Source: Diplonema papillatum
Lineage: Eukaryota > Euglenozoa > Diplonemea > Diplonemida > Diplonemidae
DNA length: 64,000 bases
Assembly (NCBI GenBank): GCA_030068145.1
Contig: JAPJBO010000210.1
Location: forward strand, 62,001 to 126,000
Reading direction: 5' to 3'
Shown here: positions 1-9,782 of the stretch, one piece after another
How the letters are laid out: each line of letters begins with the position of its first letter
Numbering within the stretch: position 1 is the first letter of the stretch
The notes under the pieces: generated by a model
What the model was told of the DNA's origin: nothing
Seen by the model: only the letters and a program-made list of their open reading frames with translations
Database searches by the model: none
Made by a program: the position numbers and the translations under genes

Positions 1-137
1 TTGCTGGAAGGAAGCGAGGTTGAGTACGAGTGCATGAAAGTGTCAGACTCGCGCGTCAGAGCAACTAGGGTCACAGGTGTGCTTCCCAATGACTAGTTTT
101 CGTGATTCTCCCTTTTTCTCGTGTTCTCGTCGTCTGG

Positions 138-250
138 TTGCGTTTTTGCATGCAAATGAGTACCACACTGTGTGCTTTTTCGCGACGTGACTCAAGAGGG
201 GTCACTTTTACCGCGCTTTTGTCATGGTGCAACCCTTGTCGGTTGCAACT
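138..250 (+). repeat. three-hairpin structured repeat, copy 1
   Basis: Three inverted repeats follow one another: a palindrome TTTGCATGCAAA (145-156), a hairpin GTGACTC-AAGAG-GGGTCAC (187-205), and a hairpin TGCAACC-CTTGTC-GGTTGCA (228-247). The same order recurs at 34798-34902 inside a SEC22 intron. The closing pair of the last stem is T-A here and C-G there, and the middle loop differs while its stem is identical. Function is unknown; it could be a structured RNA, a protein-binding site or the end of a mobile element. Confidence 0.6.
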
Positions 251-437
251 GTTGTAGGAAGTTACTGACTAGTTCATATTACGAAAAGGAATCGGGTTCT
301 TTCGTAGAACAACGTTTTGTAAACACGAAAGAGAACGCTGGCAGCGTGTTTGGGAAGATTAGCCTACCGATCATATTCACTCACAACAGACTAATCCTCC
401 CCCGGGACGTATGCACAAAAATTCTCTACCAGGTACC

Positions 438-716
438 AGGGAAAGCCGGCTACACGGGAGCCAAGCTTCACGTGTTCGCCGGTATTGCAGAGCCACGGGC
501 CTACGGGTCAAGTGGCTACCGATTTCCCAAACTAAAGCATCAAGGCGTGGCGCACCTTGGGGCTTGGCGCTTGCGCTGAACACGAGCTCGTCGAGACGGT
601 CAGCCACAGGGCAGAGCGGACGGGGTTGTAGCACTGTGCTGCCTCCGACTCAAGCCTTGCAAGCTGAGGTTGACCGTCACGTTCCTGGACCAGGAGCGGC
701 CTTTTTCTTCTTTCTT
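438..716 (+). repeat. dispersed repeat D (about 275 bp), copy 1
   Basis: This block recurs in reverse orientation at 45378-45655 and 54668-54938, with a short part at 54329-54384. Identity is high, including the stretches around CACGAGCTCGTCGAGACGG and GTGACGGTCAACC (reverse strand). The ORFs over it run through on both strands and look incidental. No terminal inverted repeat is obvious. Confidence 0.7.
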
Positions 717-719
717 TTT

Positions 720-858
720 TTGTATAAGCACCTGCTTTGTAGGAAATGCTTGAGGAGACTGCCAGTTGCGATAGATCAAAGGAGGTAAATGTGCTGTAGC
801 CCACACGAAACACAGGTAAATCTGGGTTTAGTGGCGGGCGTAAGCGTTCAACAACGTT
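720..858 (+). repeat. MITE-like repeat A, 5' part
   Basis: It begins TGTATAAGCACCTGCTTTG and continues through the family interior (AAAGGAGGTAAATGTGCTG). The 3' end (CTCGAGTATTTT) is missing. It directly follows repeat D and a T-rich run. Confidence 0.75.
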
Positions 859-2050
859 TCTTCTTCTTCTACGTGTTCTCTCGAAGAAGGCTTGAGTGCC
901 GCGCTGCTGATGGTCCGCCTCAGTGTTTCCGTGGCCATTCCAACCACCCCCTCCCTTCATACTCAAAGAATTTAGGGTAAAGTCCCTTGTATGGACACCT
1001 GACTTTGAAAAAGTCCCTTGTCAGGTGTGCTCCAAAATTTGGGTTCAAAACTTGGGTCCACAATTTGGGTCCTAAATTTTGGTCCAATATTTGCGTCCGA
1101 GTTTGGTTCATCACAGGTTCCCTGCCCAAAGATTGCTGCAGCGCAAGTGCTTTGTCTTTCTCCAGTCTGCCCTAACTTGGTCCACCGATTATAGATCGTC
1201 AGAACTTTGAACACACAGACCTCTACAGGTTTGCTTCCTCCTGGTTCGTTTCCACTGAGGGTAGCCACATACGATGTCGTGAGACAAAGTTTTTTCGGCT
1301 AGTTGCGAGGAACCACCTGCAGAAGAGCCTCAACAAAGCCTGTGGTAGGGCTCACGGATGAATCAAACTGACTGGCACGGCAGGATTTCCCGCGTTAGCA
1401 GAGTGCAGCATCATCTCCATCCCAAAGGACCCACTGAATTGGTCTGCGTTCACGAGCGAAACCGAGACGAAGAACGAGGTGCACACAATACCGCGGTGAA
1501 AAAAAATAAAGAGGACTAGTCCCTCAAGGTCTTCATACCCTACCTGCGGAGTCTTACACTCCCTGCGACCCCATTTGACAAAGGCCACCCGGGACCCTAA
1601 ACCCCCGGAATCTCCAGTTCAAAAGCACTCACACAACAAGCAACCAGCAGAATATCTTCCGAGTCATCCCGCTTTTCCCTGACCCCTGATCCCATTCTTT
1701 ACCTGTCACCGTCTCACGGAGTGTTGATTGGTTCAAAGTTCGAAGAGCAACAGGCATGCGGAACCGATGAAACTGCAATTGCTTCCTTTGCAGTACTGTT
1801 GACAACAGTGCTGTTCTGCAAAAATGTCTGTGTAGTGAACTTACGTTTGTTTCTGCGCACTTCCTTCAAACCTGTTTTGTTCATATAACGGGAGTGAGGA
1901 TAGTACGCTGCCATGGATCTGTTTTTGTTCTTGACAAATTGCATTTGACATAGTTCTTTTTTTCTCTTTCAGAAGAAGAGGACAAATTTTCGGAGAAAAA
2001 AAAGACTTTTTTTTTATGTAAAATTTGCCGTCTGTTTTCTAGACCAAGCT
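859..2050. other. gene-free stretch
   Basis: No gene is recognised. At 1028-1100 there is a short array of TTTGGGTC/AATTTTGG units, the same motif family as 8315-8582. At 1858-1953 there is a roughly 95-bp dispersed repeat (starting near CTTCCTTCAAACCTG) that recurs at 48892-48985 upstream of the vWA cluster. Confidence 0.5.
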
Positions 2051-2084
2051 TGTGCATGCGGACTACGGTAGGGACACCGCGCGC

Positions 2085-2404
2085 AGTTCGAGGGCATTGT
2101 GACCAGTCGCTGTATCCACGCACCTGCAGAAGACCAAAACCTGCCAGGCACCTTGCTTATTATGAAAGACAAGCATGCCAAAGAGACCAAGATGCGACTC
2201 TTCTTAAGAGACGCAGAAGAGGACGAAGAGAGCGACTGAGGGATTTCGATATCCCACGACCGTTCTTTTGCCGCCTGGCCGACGTTCCCTGCACTGGATG
2301 CAGTAGAAGTCAAGGAAGAAGTGCCACCGAACAACCCACAGGTTGACATACCAGCCGTATCTGCACCAGTTGCACCTGCACCGGGTCCGACCAATGCTGA
2401 GTAA
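2085..2404 (+). pseudogene. possible coding exon or broken gene, unrecognised
   Basis: One reading frame gives a charged segment containing TLLIMKDKHAKETKMRLF and an acidic end EEDEESD, then a TGA codon at about 2237. The same frame continues with a segment ending VSAPVAPAPGPTNAE and a TAA at 2402. The amino-acid make-up on both sides of the TGA looks protein-like, so this may be a gene broken by a stop, or a 3' exon with an unseen intron. Other genes here (SEC22, one vWA gene) end in TGA, so recoding is not supported. The family is not recognised. Confidence 0.3.
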
Positions 2405-2743
2405 ACTAGTCCACACCAGCCGGCGCTTCAGCCGTCCTCTTCACAGCGCCAGCAAAGCAAAGCGCGCCCACAGGGGCAGAGTGTGCTGGTTCACAAAACA
2501 CTACACCAAACCGCGGCCTTGAGAAACCCTTGATCAGCCTCTTTTCCGTTTTAACAGCTCTTTTTTCTTGTTTTCACTCTCTCTTTTTGTTTGTTGGCAA
2601 CATTTACATTCTATGCTGTTTCCACACTTCTTCTCACTTGGTATGCTGGTGTTAGACTCACAGCAGGTGGATAGGCCTACTTCCATAAAAAATTTACTCG
2701 CCGCTGAAGAATTAAAAAGTTAAATTTATCTCCAAAACCAGTC

Positions 2744-2769
2744 GACCTATTATCCTAGGATAATAGGTC
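2744..2769. repeat. 26-bp perfect palindrome
   Basis: The half-arm GACCTATTATCCT is followed directly by its reverse complement. A partial third copy of the arm (GGATAGTAGGTC) follows at about 2775-2786. Confidence 0.8.
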
Positions 2770-3016
2770 CCCCTGGATAGTAGGTCTACCCCCCCTTTAG
2801 TCGTATTTGTTTCCTCTCCATCTAGGAGGCTAGTCCGTCGAAATAAGCACAAGGCGTTCCCTCGCCCTAAACACCAGGCTAAGATTTTCCCGTGAAACAC
2901 CGTATGCGAAAGACAAGATTATTTTGACCATTGCATGGTACGAGACACACACTTTCCACCGAATCACTACTGTCACACAGGTCCCGGAGGCTCGTTTTGC
3001 AAGTCAGCGCCGCGAC

Positions 3017-3175
3017 CGTTGAACCCTCCCCTTGTCGACATGATTGGCGAAGGTCCTCAGGGCGCTGGCATGGGCTCAGGGCAGCCGACGATTCCACTGC
3101 ACATGGTCCAGCTCCCCGTCGGCTCCGACCAACTGCCCGGGTATTCCTTTCCTTCTCTTGAAAAAGGGACACAGT
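3017..3175 (+). CDS. possible exon, unrecognised
   Basis: A frame reading PLNPPLVDMIGEGPQGAG and then PTIPLHMVQLPVGSDQLPG has the Gly/Pro-rich, GC-rich third positions of coding sequence here, unlike the flanks. Exact splice sites are not clear; the frame is open to the stop at 3175. No family is recognised and it may be a pseudo-exon. It lies between repeat debris on both sides. Confidence 0.25.
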
Positions 3176-3367
3176 GAGGAGACTGAAGAACTTCAAGCAG
3201 CACTCTACTCGAAAGCGATTTCGTCTCAGGACCGGACTTGCTTTCCAGTACTTGGAGAAGTAGGCCCCAATGCTTTCAATCTATTCACTTGACCTGGCGG
3301 ACCCCTATTTTTGGTTCTATTTGGCATTGAGTTCTTTTGAGTACATGAACCACATGGATTACTATTG

Positions 3368-3530
3368 GCATGCACTAGTTAGCAGTGAACCGGGTATTAG
3401 ATGGTTCGATGGGTCTTTCGCCCCTGTGCCCAGCTTGGACAGGCGATTGTTGCGTCAGCACCGCACGGGGTTTCCCTGGTTGTATTTCACCATGTTTTAG
3501 GTCCCAAGAAATGTACTTGACCTCAAACCC
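3368..3530 (+). repeat. dispersed repeat M, copy 1
   Basis: It matches, in reverse orientation, 44772-44935: both share a GATGGTTCGATGGGTCTTTC-like core and an end near AAGTACACTTGACCTCAA. The translated similarity between the two (DGSMGLSPL, MYLTSNP) comes from DNA homology, not a known protein. Confidence 0.6.
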
Positions 3531-4011
3531 CCAGTCCAGTAAATCAGGATCGGTTGTGTACTACGATGTGCGATTTACACGTGAACAGCGTGATAGAGCG
3601 GAACCAAGACAAGCACCTTCACACACGCGAACATAAACCGACAAAACAAGTGTATCTTACAGGAGGTGCAGCTCGATTACTTCATGAGAACAAGTGTATA
3701 TTACAGGAGGAGCAGCTCGATTACTTCACTCACAACTAAAGAGCACGCACGCAGGCACCAATTGCATTTGTTGGTTTCGTTCTCGTTAAATTCTTGAACC
3801 AGTGCATCGACACTAATGAGTTCTAACTTCACCTTGTGACACACCATAAGACACCACATATGGAAGGAAACAGGGTTTCCGCTCCTGCCCATAGTGACCT
3901 CGCACATGTAGCCTCGTTTGAAAAACGCTCCCTACTTCGTGTCCCGTGTGCTGCTGGTGACAACGTGTATCCTGGTGGAGACGCCGTCTGCTACATGTGG
4001 AGCGAGGGGTG

Positions 4012-4049
<38 letters not shown>

Positions 4050-4408
4050 CAACGTGACATGGCTTAAAGTGGGTAACGTCTGAAGCGGAGTATAACCCAC
4101 TTCCCAACTTTCACCTGTCGGTTCTGAGTTTCCGGCTGCTTCTATTCTGTTCTGTGACTCCTCTCCGAGGTTGTCAGCTTCTCCACCCGACGCTCGGCTC
4201 ACTTCTGTTTTCATCTTCGGCGGTGAAGAAGACTTATGTAAATTTTAGCACATACGTGAGAGACCAAATAAATGAAGAAAGAAACGTCAGCTGTGGCGTG
4301 AGAGAGCTGCCAGCCTGGGTTGTACTCCGACGCCTCAGGAGTTTCCCATACTTGAATTCTAACGCACGTACACACAAACCGCAGAGTAACTCTCATTCCG
4401 CTGCAGGG
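3531..4408. other. gene-free stretch with a short tandem repeat and a (TG)n tract
   Basis: A 47-bp direct repeat containing GGAGCAGCTCGATTACTTCA-like sequence lies at 3650-3730. A (TG)n microsatellite lies at 4008-4046. Nothing else is recognised before the exon starting at 4409. Confidence 0.5.
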
Positions 4409-4656
4409 GGGCGGCATGCAAGAGCAGGGGCAGCGCGGCAAAGGTGGCAAGCAAGGCGCGCACGGTGGGATGCAAAGGGGCGGCATGCAACCCGGCTACG
4501 GCGGCATGGGCCGCGCACCCTCCTCCGGCAGCAAAGGGCACGACGACCAGTCGGCCAGCGACGTGAGGGGCGACCGCGGCCACGGCGAAGGGGCCGGCAA
4601 CTTCAACGGCTCGTTCTTCCCGTCGCAGGGCAACCAGCAGGGATCCTTCCAACAAG
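4409..4656 (+). CDS. Gly/Gln-rich exon (low-complexity protein, partial)
   Basis: The segment is bounded by an acceptor-like sequence (TTCCGCTGCAG, ending 4408) and a donor-like one (CAACAAG then GTGTGTGCG, at 4657). In frame it encodes a Gly-, Gln-, Met- and Ser-rich chain with GMQRGGMQPGYGGMG and FNGSFFPSQGNQQGSFQQ. This is typical of disordered regions of RNA-associated proteins, but no domain identifies it. The upstream and downstream exons were not found. GC-rich codon positions contrast with the flanks and support coding. Confidence 0.45.
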
Positions 4657-4744
4657 GTGTGTGCGCCGAAAAGTCTCATGTGGGGTGGCCATGGTCATCG
4701 GGTCGACGGGGAGGATCACAAATTATCATGGGCTGTCATGTGAT

Positions 4745-4850
4745 CTGTTGTGATTCCGTGTGATTCTTGTTGATTTCTTGTGATTTAGAACGATTTCTTT
4801 GTGATTTTTACTGATTTCTTGTGATCTAGAACGATTTTCTGTGAGGTCGT
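4745..4850 (+). repeat. degenerate TTGTGATTT-type short tandem repeat
   Basis: The motifs TTGTGATTT, TGTGATCTAGAACGATTT and close variants recur about ten times in a row. It lies within what may be an intron between the 4409-4656 and 4964-5036 exon candidates. Confidence 0.5.
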
Positions 4851-4963
4851 CAGCAGGCAGATGCTGTAGTGCACCTGTTTTAGCGGTTTACCTGTGGGCA
4901 GTTTTTTTTTAGAGAGTGTTAACACAGCCACTTTTGGAAAAAAGAGGATGATTTCAGCACCAT

Positions 4964-5036
4964 GGACCCAGCCAACGTCGCAGCTCTGCCGAACCGGTTG
5001 GCAAATTTGGCAGATGATCATGATCAGAAGGTTCTA
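4964..5036 (+). CDS. possible start or internal exon, unrecognised
   Basis: An ATG in good context (GCACCATGG) opens MDPANVAALPNRLANLADDH and then DQK. It follows a strong acceptor-like tract (GGCAG, T run, AG, at about 4900-4912). The frame is closed upstream by TAA and soon loses coding character downstream. It may be a 5' coding exon ending near CAGAAG (5031-5036); nothing identifies the product. Confidence 0.25.
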
Positions 5037-6135
5037 CTTGGGCGGTTCAGTTTCCTCACACATTGCATGTGGCTTTGTTTGCCCCGCTACCCCTATATTT
5101 CCTCTCCTTCCATTCGGAGTGAAAGCAGCCAGCTTGCTTGGGAACCCGCCCCTAAACCGTTCGACTTCCATTAGGTTCTTCAGAAACATGTGTCATACGC
5201 GATTCGACCCCCCACAGATGACGGCAGTGACTTCGTGGGTATGCCCGCGAACTGATCCGGAACGACGGACGAGCTGTATGCTTTCGGAGGAATACGATCG
5301 CACAAGGCGACAACGACGGAGGTCTGTTGCTGAGACCCGGGCGGCTTTCGTCTGACTTTGACTGTCTGAGTGCCAGTCTGTGTGATGGATTGTGTCTGGC
5401 GCTCTCTCTCCCTCAGGGTGGCCGCCCGAGGGAACCGGCTGTGAGCCGAAACTCGACGCCGGTCTCTCCGGACTGCACCAGGAGAGAACTTCGCGGCGGA
5501 TCACAAAGCACCCGCCCTGCACGAGGCACGCGCCCAAGACCCGTGCACGGCTACCGAAGCACCCTCCATGTTTGCACCTTCCTCGGATGCTACGGTCGGG
5601 AAGGGGCTTCAAAGTAGTTGGGAAACCACGTTCCCCTTCCCCGCGTTCTGCGTGTGGGGTTCCGCGTTCGGGCAACTGCCGCAGCAGCCTTTCGGGGGGC
5701 GTCGCTGCTCACGTACCAGTGTGTTCCTGGTTGTTGCCCTACTGTCTGAGTGCCAGTCTGCCCGCACTCTGCGGGTGAGCGATGCCACGTCTCCTTGCGA
5801 GATGCGATGCTCAGTGCGCAAATGCCGACAGCACCAACGAAAAGCGCACTGCGGGGGCAGCCACAGCGGCACTGCAAGCAGTTATATGCTGGTGGTGTCA
5901 AACACAGCGATGTTCTGCGCCCCGCTTGTATTATAGGGACCAGGAGTCTACCACGTGTGCACGGCGTAGAGTATCGCCACTATCTATCTCGAAACAAGGG
6001 CCACAACGATCTACCAGCGAGGCTAGCGTCGCTGCCTTGCCATCCGTCATTCAACACGGACCAAGAAGTCTACTACAAGCCCGAGACTTAGAGTGTAAGC
6101 CCCTCCCCCCCTCAGCATCTCCCCTGTGACGGATT
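5037..6135. other. gene-free stretch
   Basis: A fragment resembling the right end of repeat B (CCCCTATATTTCCTC, CCATTCGGAGTG) lies at 5083-5140. The phrase CTGAGTGCCAGTCTG appears twice (about 5365 and 5745). Overlapping ORFs on both strands have no recognisable domain. Confidence 0.4.
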
Positions 6136-6358
6136 TTAACTGATTGCTCAGACACGGTTGTAGGGGCCTTCTCCCCGTGACGGATTCGCCTGTGCTCTAG
6201 TAGCACGGGTGGTCCTGGCTGTGACGAGCTACGAACAGCCGCCTGACAAACCAGACTCACACCGCAGTCCTGTCTGCAGACACTCAGGTTCCGCGCTGAT
6301 GATGGCCCGCCCTACGTGTCCGTGGCTTAAAGAACCGAAACACGGCGCAGACGGGGGA
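6136..6358 (+). repeat. dispersed repeat E, copy 1
   Basis: It runs from CTCAGACACGGTTGT-like sequence through GTGCTCTAGTAGCACGGGTG to CCGAAACACGGCGCAGACGG. Related copies are at 37554-37775, in a tandem series at 37884-38345, at 46568-46672 and at 58080-58200. Confidence 0.7.
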
Positions 6359-6542
6359 CCAGCAGAAAACTCACAACACCAAGACCAACACAGGGCTTCG
6401 TTCTATGAAGCTGAATTGCAGCGAAAGATACCGGGAAAAAAAAAAAGGAAAGCATCGAAGAAAATATCGAAGTACCAATACTTGCACAATCGTGTCGTAT
6501 GGTGCCTTGTGGATCTGCATGAAAAAAACAGATCTCATTCGG

Positions 6543-6652
6543 TGTAATGCCCTTATATCCCACACAAATTTGTGCCCTTATATCCCACTTCAAACAAATT
6601 TTGTGCCCTTATATCCCAAACTGGGATATAAGGGCACAAATTTGTTTTGACA
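6543..6652. repeat. foldback repeat I, copy 1
   Basis: The unit TGTGCCCTTATATCCCA is repeated directly, then inverted around a short AAC loop to give a long hairpin whose arm includes CCCTTATATCCCA. The same structure recurs at 8668-8795 with a different loop (ATC). Confidence 0.75.
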
Positions 6653-6679
6653 AATTTGAATCGAGGAAAATGCTGGAAA

Positions 6680-6757
6680 ACTTGCCGAGGAGGGGATTGA
6701 ACCCCCGACCACTCACCTTGAGACCCAAGGGTGGTTGGCTCGACCATCCGGATACCT
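6680..6757 (-). ncRNA. tRNA-like sequence (degenerate; tRNA pseudogene or tRNA-derived repeat)
   Basis: On the minus strand it starts GCCGTAGGTATCCGGATGG and ends CCTCCTCGGC. It has a good T-arm/B-box (GGGGGTTCAATCCCC) and an A-box-like ATGGTCGAGCC. The acceptor ends pair at five of seven positions (GCCG with CGGC). The anticodon arm is poor: the stem is short and the loop lacks the usual T33. A TTTT run follows a few bases downstream, and a long T tract lies on the other side. A functional tRNA is unlikely. Confidence 0.35.
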
Positions 6758-8314
6758 ACGGCTTTTTTTTTTTTTTTTTTGAGTAAGCAACTACGGAAGA
6801 CATGCAGGGGGCGAGAACTGCATTTACTTGTACGGGCAAGTCGTTCTTTTGTTCCTTTTGTCAAACTAGGAAAGAAGAAGGACGGACTCTTCCTGTGCAT
6901 GGAGTAGAACTCCGACCGTGACTCATGCCACCATCGCCAGATAGTCGTTGTTAGGTTAGCTTACCCTTAGGCTGCTAAACTGTCTGTCGGTAAAGACGTC
7001 GGCGAAAAAAAAAACTTTTCGTCCAGCCGGGTCCCAACGCTGGACTCCCTGTAAGGCCTTGTTCAAACCCTGACCTTGAGTCAGCTCTCGGTTGATGGAC
7101 TTCATCCCGCGTTGTCAGTCGTGCTGACTCGCAGCATAGCTGGACAAGCGAAAACTTTGACCACGTGTCAGTCTCGTGCGTACTCGCAGCGAACGAAGGA
7201 GGAGAGCGGGCGCGTGCGCTTTGCCTCAAAGTTTGAGTGCTCAGACAGGAACAACAGCGAAAGGTGGCGTTGCCATTCCACGCTGACATTGGCAGTGACA
7301 TGGAGACATCACGTGTCGCGAGTTGACGCCCATGGCGAGCCAAACCCGAAATCGAACCCGAACCCAGAAGTTCGGGTGAGGAGTGATGGTGGCAGAACCG
7401 AACCCGAAACCGAACCAGTGCCCGATAGCCTCGGATAGGAAACCAAACTCGGAACTGAACCCAGATTACAAGACAGATGGCCAGAACCGCGGAGGACGGT
7501 GGGCTAACAACCCAAGGTGGCGACACAGTCGGACACTGTTGCCGACAGACGGAATCTGCAGCTCACGCAAGAATGGCTGATTCCTTCCTGAAGTCATCAA
7601 CTGTCGTTGTGCCCACGCCTGCACCGCAACTGGTTGCACGACGGTGGACACAGCTTCCTTCACTGCAGGCTTCACTGCGTAAGTGAAATCAGCTGTGACT
7701 GTGGCTGACTCACAGCCGTGTGACAGCGGCGCCTTCACTCCACTGGCACTGAGCCAGTAGTCCCGGTCCTGCTGCTTTGCTGCAGCTGCTGCTCCATTGT
7801 CCAGCCACTCCACTCCAGGCACTCGGAGTCGGACAGCTATAGCGATACCCTGTGTTCTGGAGGTGAATCCTGCAGACGGTGGGTGTGCAGTTTACGGCTG
7901 CCGCGACACTGTCCGGTCACTGACACTGTGAGTGTGACAGATACAGTGTGACACAGCCTCAACAAGGACAGTGGAGAATGACCGTGGTCACTGGTATGTC
8001 AGGCCAAGAAACGGATCATGAGTCTGATGAGATCAGTTGTCTCGCTTGACTCTCGGCTGTAGCATCTGGCCAGCTACTACAGTTCTGTCACCGCGATTAG
8101 CCCCGAACGTCAGCGTGGCACTCCGTGGCTCTGATGTGGTTCTCTTGAGTACTTGCTTGAGGCACCCGATCGGGGATCGAGTGTGGCTGCGGTGGCCAGC
8201 TTGAAGTTGTGAAATCGCTCTGAGGCACCCAGAACGTCTTGAGACGTCTCGGGTGGGGCATTGAAGCCAGCTTTATGCCTACGGACAAGGAAACACCAAA
8301 AACGAATGGAAGGG
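6758..8314. other. gene-free stretch
   Basis: Nothing is assigned. 7330-7470 holds short irregular ACCCGAAACCGAACC-type repeats that translate as Asn/Pro/Glu runs. 7590-7960 contains many TGACTGTG/CACTGTGAC short repeats. Long ORFs here are on overlapping strands and lack domains. Confidence 0.4.
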
Positions 8315-8582
8315 GCTGGGTCAAAAATTTTGGTCGAATTTTTTGGTCGAAAATTTTGGGGTCCAATTTTTTGGCATCGAATTTTTTGGTCGAAATTTTG
8401 GGTCCAATTTTTTGGTCGAAAATTTGGGTCCAAATTTTTGGGTCCAATTTTTTGGTGTCGACATTTTTGGTCGAAATTTTTGGTCAATTTTTTTGGGTCC
8501 AAAATCTCGTTGGGCAAAAATTTGTGGGCGAAATGTTGGGGCAAATTTTGGTCGAAAATTTTGCCCTGGAATTTTTGGACGT
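8315..8582 (+). repeat. minisatellite H (TTTTGGTCGAAATTTTGGGTCC units)
   Basis: Irregular units of TTTTTTGGTCGAAAATTTTG and GGGTCCAATTTTTTGG repeat across about 270 bp. All reading frames stay open and yield artefactual ORFs rich in FWSK/FGRN on one strand and PKNW on the other. Related short pieces are at 1028-1100 and 10178-10235. Confidence 0.8.
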
Positions 8583-8667
8583 TGTGGCCGAGTCAAAGCA
8601 CGCACGCCACCGGCACCACAGGTGGCCGGTTCGGTTCCCTCAAAAGACTTTTTACACGACCAAACAA

Positions 8668-8795
8668 ATTTTGTGCCCTTATATCCCACTTCAAACAAAT
8701 TTTGTGCCCTTATATCCCAATCTGGGATATAAGGGCACAAAATTTGTCTGAAGTGGGAAATAAGGGCACAAATTTGTTTGGGGTGGGATAGAAGG
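8668..8795. repeat. foldback repeat I, copy 2
   Basis: Direct units of CAAATTTTGTGCCCTTATAT are followed by an inverted copy around a 3-base loop (ATC), giving a perfect arm of about 24 bp; a further diverged inverted unit follows. See 6543-6652 for the other copy. Confidence 0.8.
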
Positions 8796-9062
8796 GAAAT
8801 TTACCGATCTCATTCTCTTGCATGGGGCCACCGTAAACTGCAATGAGTCTCCTGGACTAAAAGTTTGGCCGGCAGAGCAAATGCAGGGTCTGGTTCTTGG
8901 ATTGTGGAGCTTCTATTCAAGCAAGCCACGGTTGGTTCACCGAAAGGCTCCCGAATGGGACAAGGGGGTCCAGTCCCTCTTGGGTTCAATCCCCAGCTGA
9001 CGGAGCCTTGTCCTCCCTTATTTCTCTCTTTCCGAATCTGAAGTTTTCTTTTTTTTTATTTT

Positions 9063-9322
9063 CTCTGAATGAGCGCCCGCTTTGTGGGAAGTACTCGAGG
9101 AGGCCGCGTGACTCAGCCGTGTTTTAAAGGTGAGATGAGAGGCATCAGCTCACTCTGTCCTGTCAAAGGACAATACCACTATCGCAACAAAAGCCCCAAA
9201 TATTGGAGGAGGAAGTGTGCTTGCTCAACAAAAAAAGCGACCCGCTTTGTTGTTGTATCGACGCACCTTCCCTCAAGCTACCGTCGAAATAAGCACCAGG
9301 CGGCCCCTCGAGTACTTTTTCG
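9063..9322 (+). repeat. MITE-like repeat A, degenerate full-length copy
   Basis: The 5' end is GAGCGCCCGCTTTGTGGGAAG followed by TACTCGAGGAGGC; the 3' end is AAGCACCAGGCGG then CCCTCGAGTACTTTTT. The interior is diverged and longer than in typical copies. A tRNA-like GGTTCAATCCCC motif lies just upstream, at about 8986. Confidence 0.6.
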
Positions 9323-9486
9323 ATGAAGACTTGATGCAACAGCATCGAAGCAGGCCTGGAAGGCAGTTTAGCCCGAACCCGAAGGCTAGACTGAGTTTTC
9401 GTATTACCAGCACGTGTGCACGGCGGTCTGCTGCCACAGAAGACGGTCCGGAGTAGAGTCTCAGTGAGACGGAGACTCACGGAGTG

Positions 9487-9782
9487 AAAAAATACTCGAC
9501 GTAGCTGCTTCGACTCCGAATGGAAGGGGGGAAATATACAGGTAAGGGGCAAATACAATACAAACACAATCTGATTTGTTCTTCGCTTACACCACCGTGT
9601 GTTGTTTTCTCACTCAGGACTTTTGACCTGTTGTGTTTGTGTGATTTGTCGTGTAGGGGTAGACCCGCATGACCTCACGTCCGTTCAACATGGTTCGGTA
9701 GTTGCAGCACTTGGGATTCCTTCTGTTCTTTGTCGGGCAGCATCGTCGAGCATTTACTTTCAAGCTGGCGCTTATGTAAAAA
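9487..9782 (-). repeat. MITE-like repeat B, full-length copy
   Basis: Read on the minus strand it runs from CATAAGCGCCAGCTTGAAAG through ACCGAACCATGTTGAACGG to CAGCTACGTCGAGTATTTTT. Inverted ends are AAATGCTCGACGATGCTGCC (AAATGCTC is one base altered here) and the reverse complement of GCAGCTACGTCGAGTATTTT. Other copies: 25665-26145, 32658-32806, 42773-42940, 53248-53740, 63040-63315. Confidence 0.85.

Noticed and set aside
8239..8791. Four overlapping ORFs rich in FWSK, FGRN or PKNW
   Set aside because: They come from minisatellite H, which is open in several frames at once; no domain.
8950..9010. Second tRNA-like sequence (GGCTCC...GGAGCC around GGGTTCAATCCCC)
   Set aside because: Acceptor and T-arm motifs are present but the stretch is too short (about 62 bases) and no D or anticodon arm can be folded.
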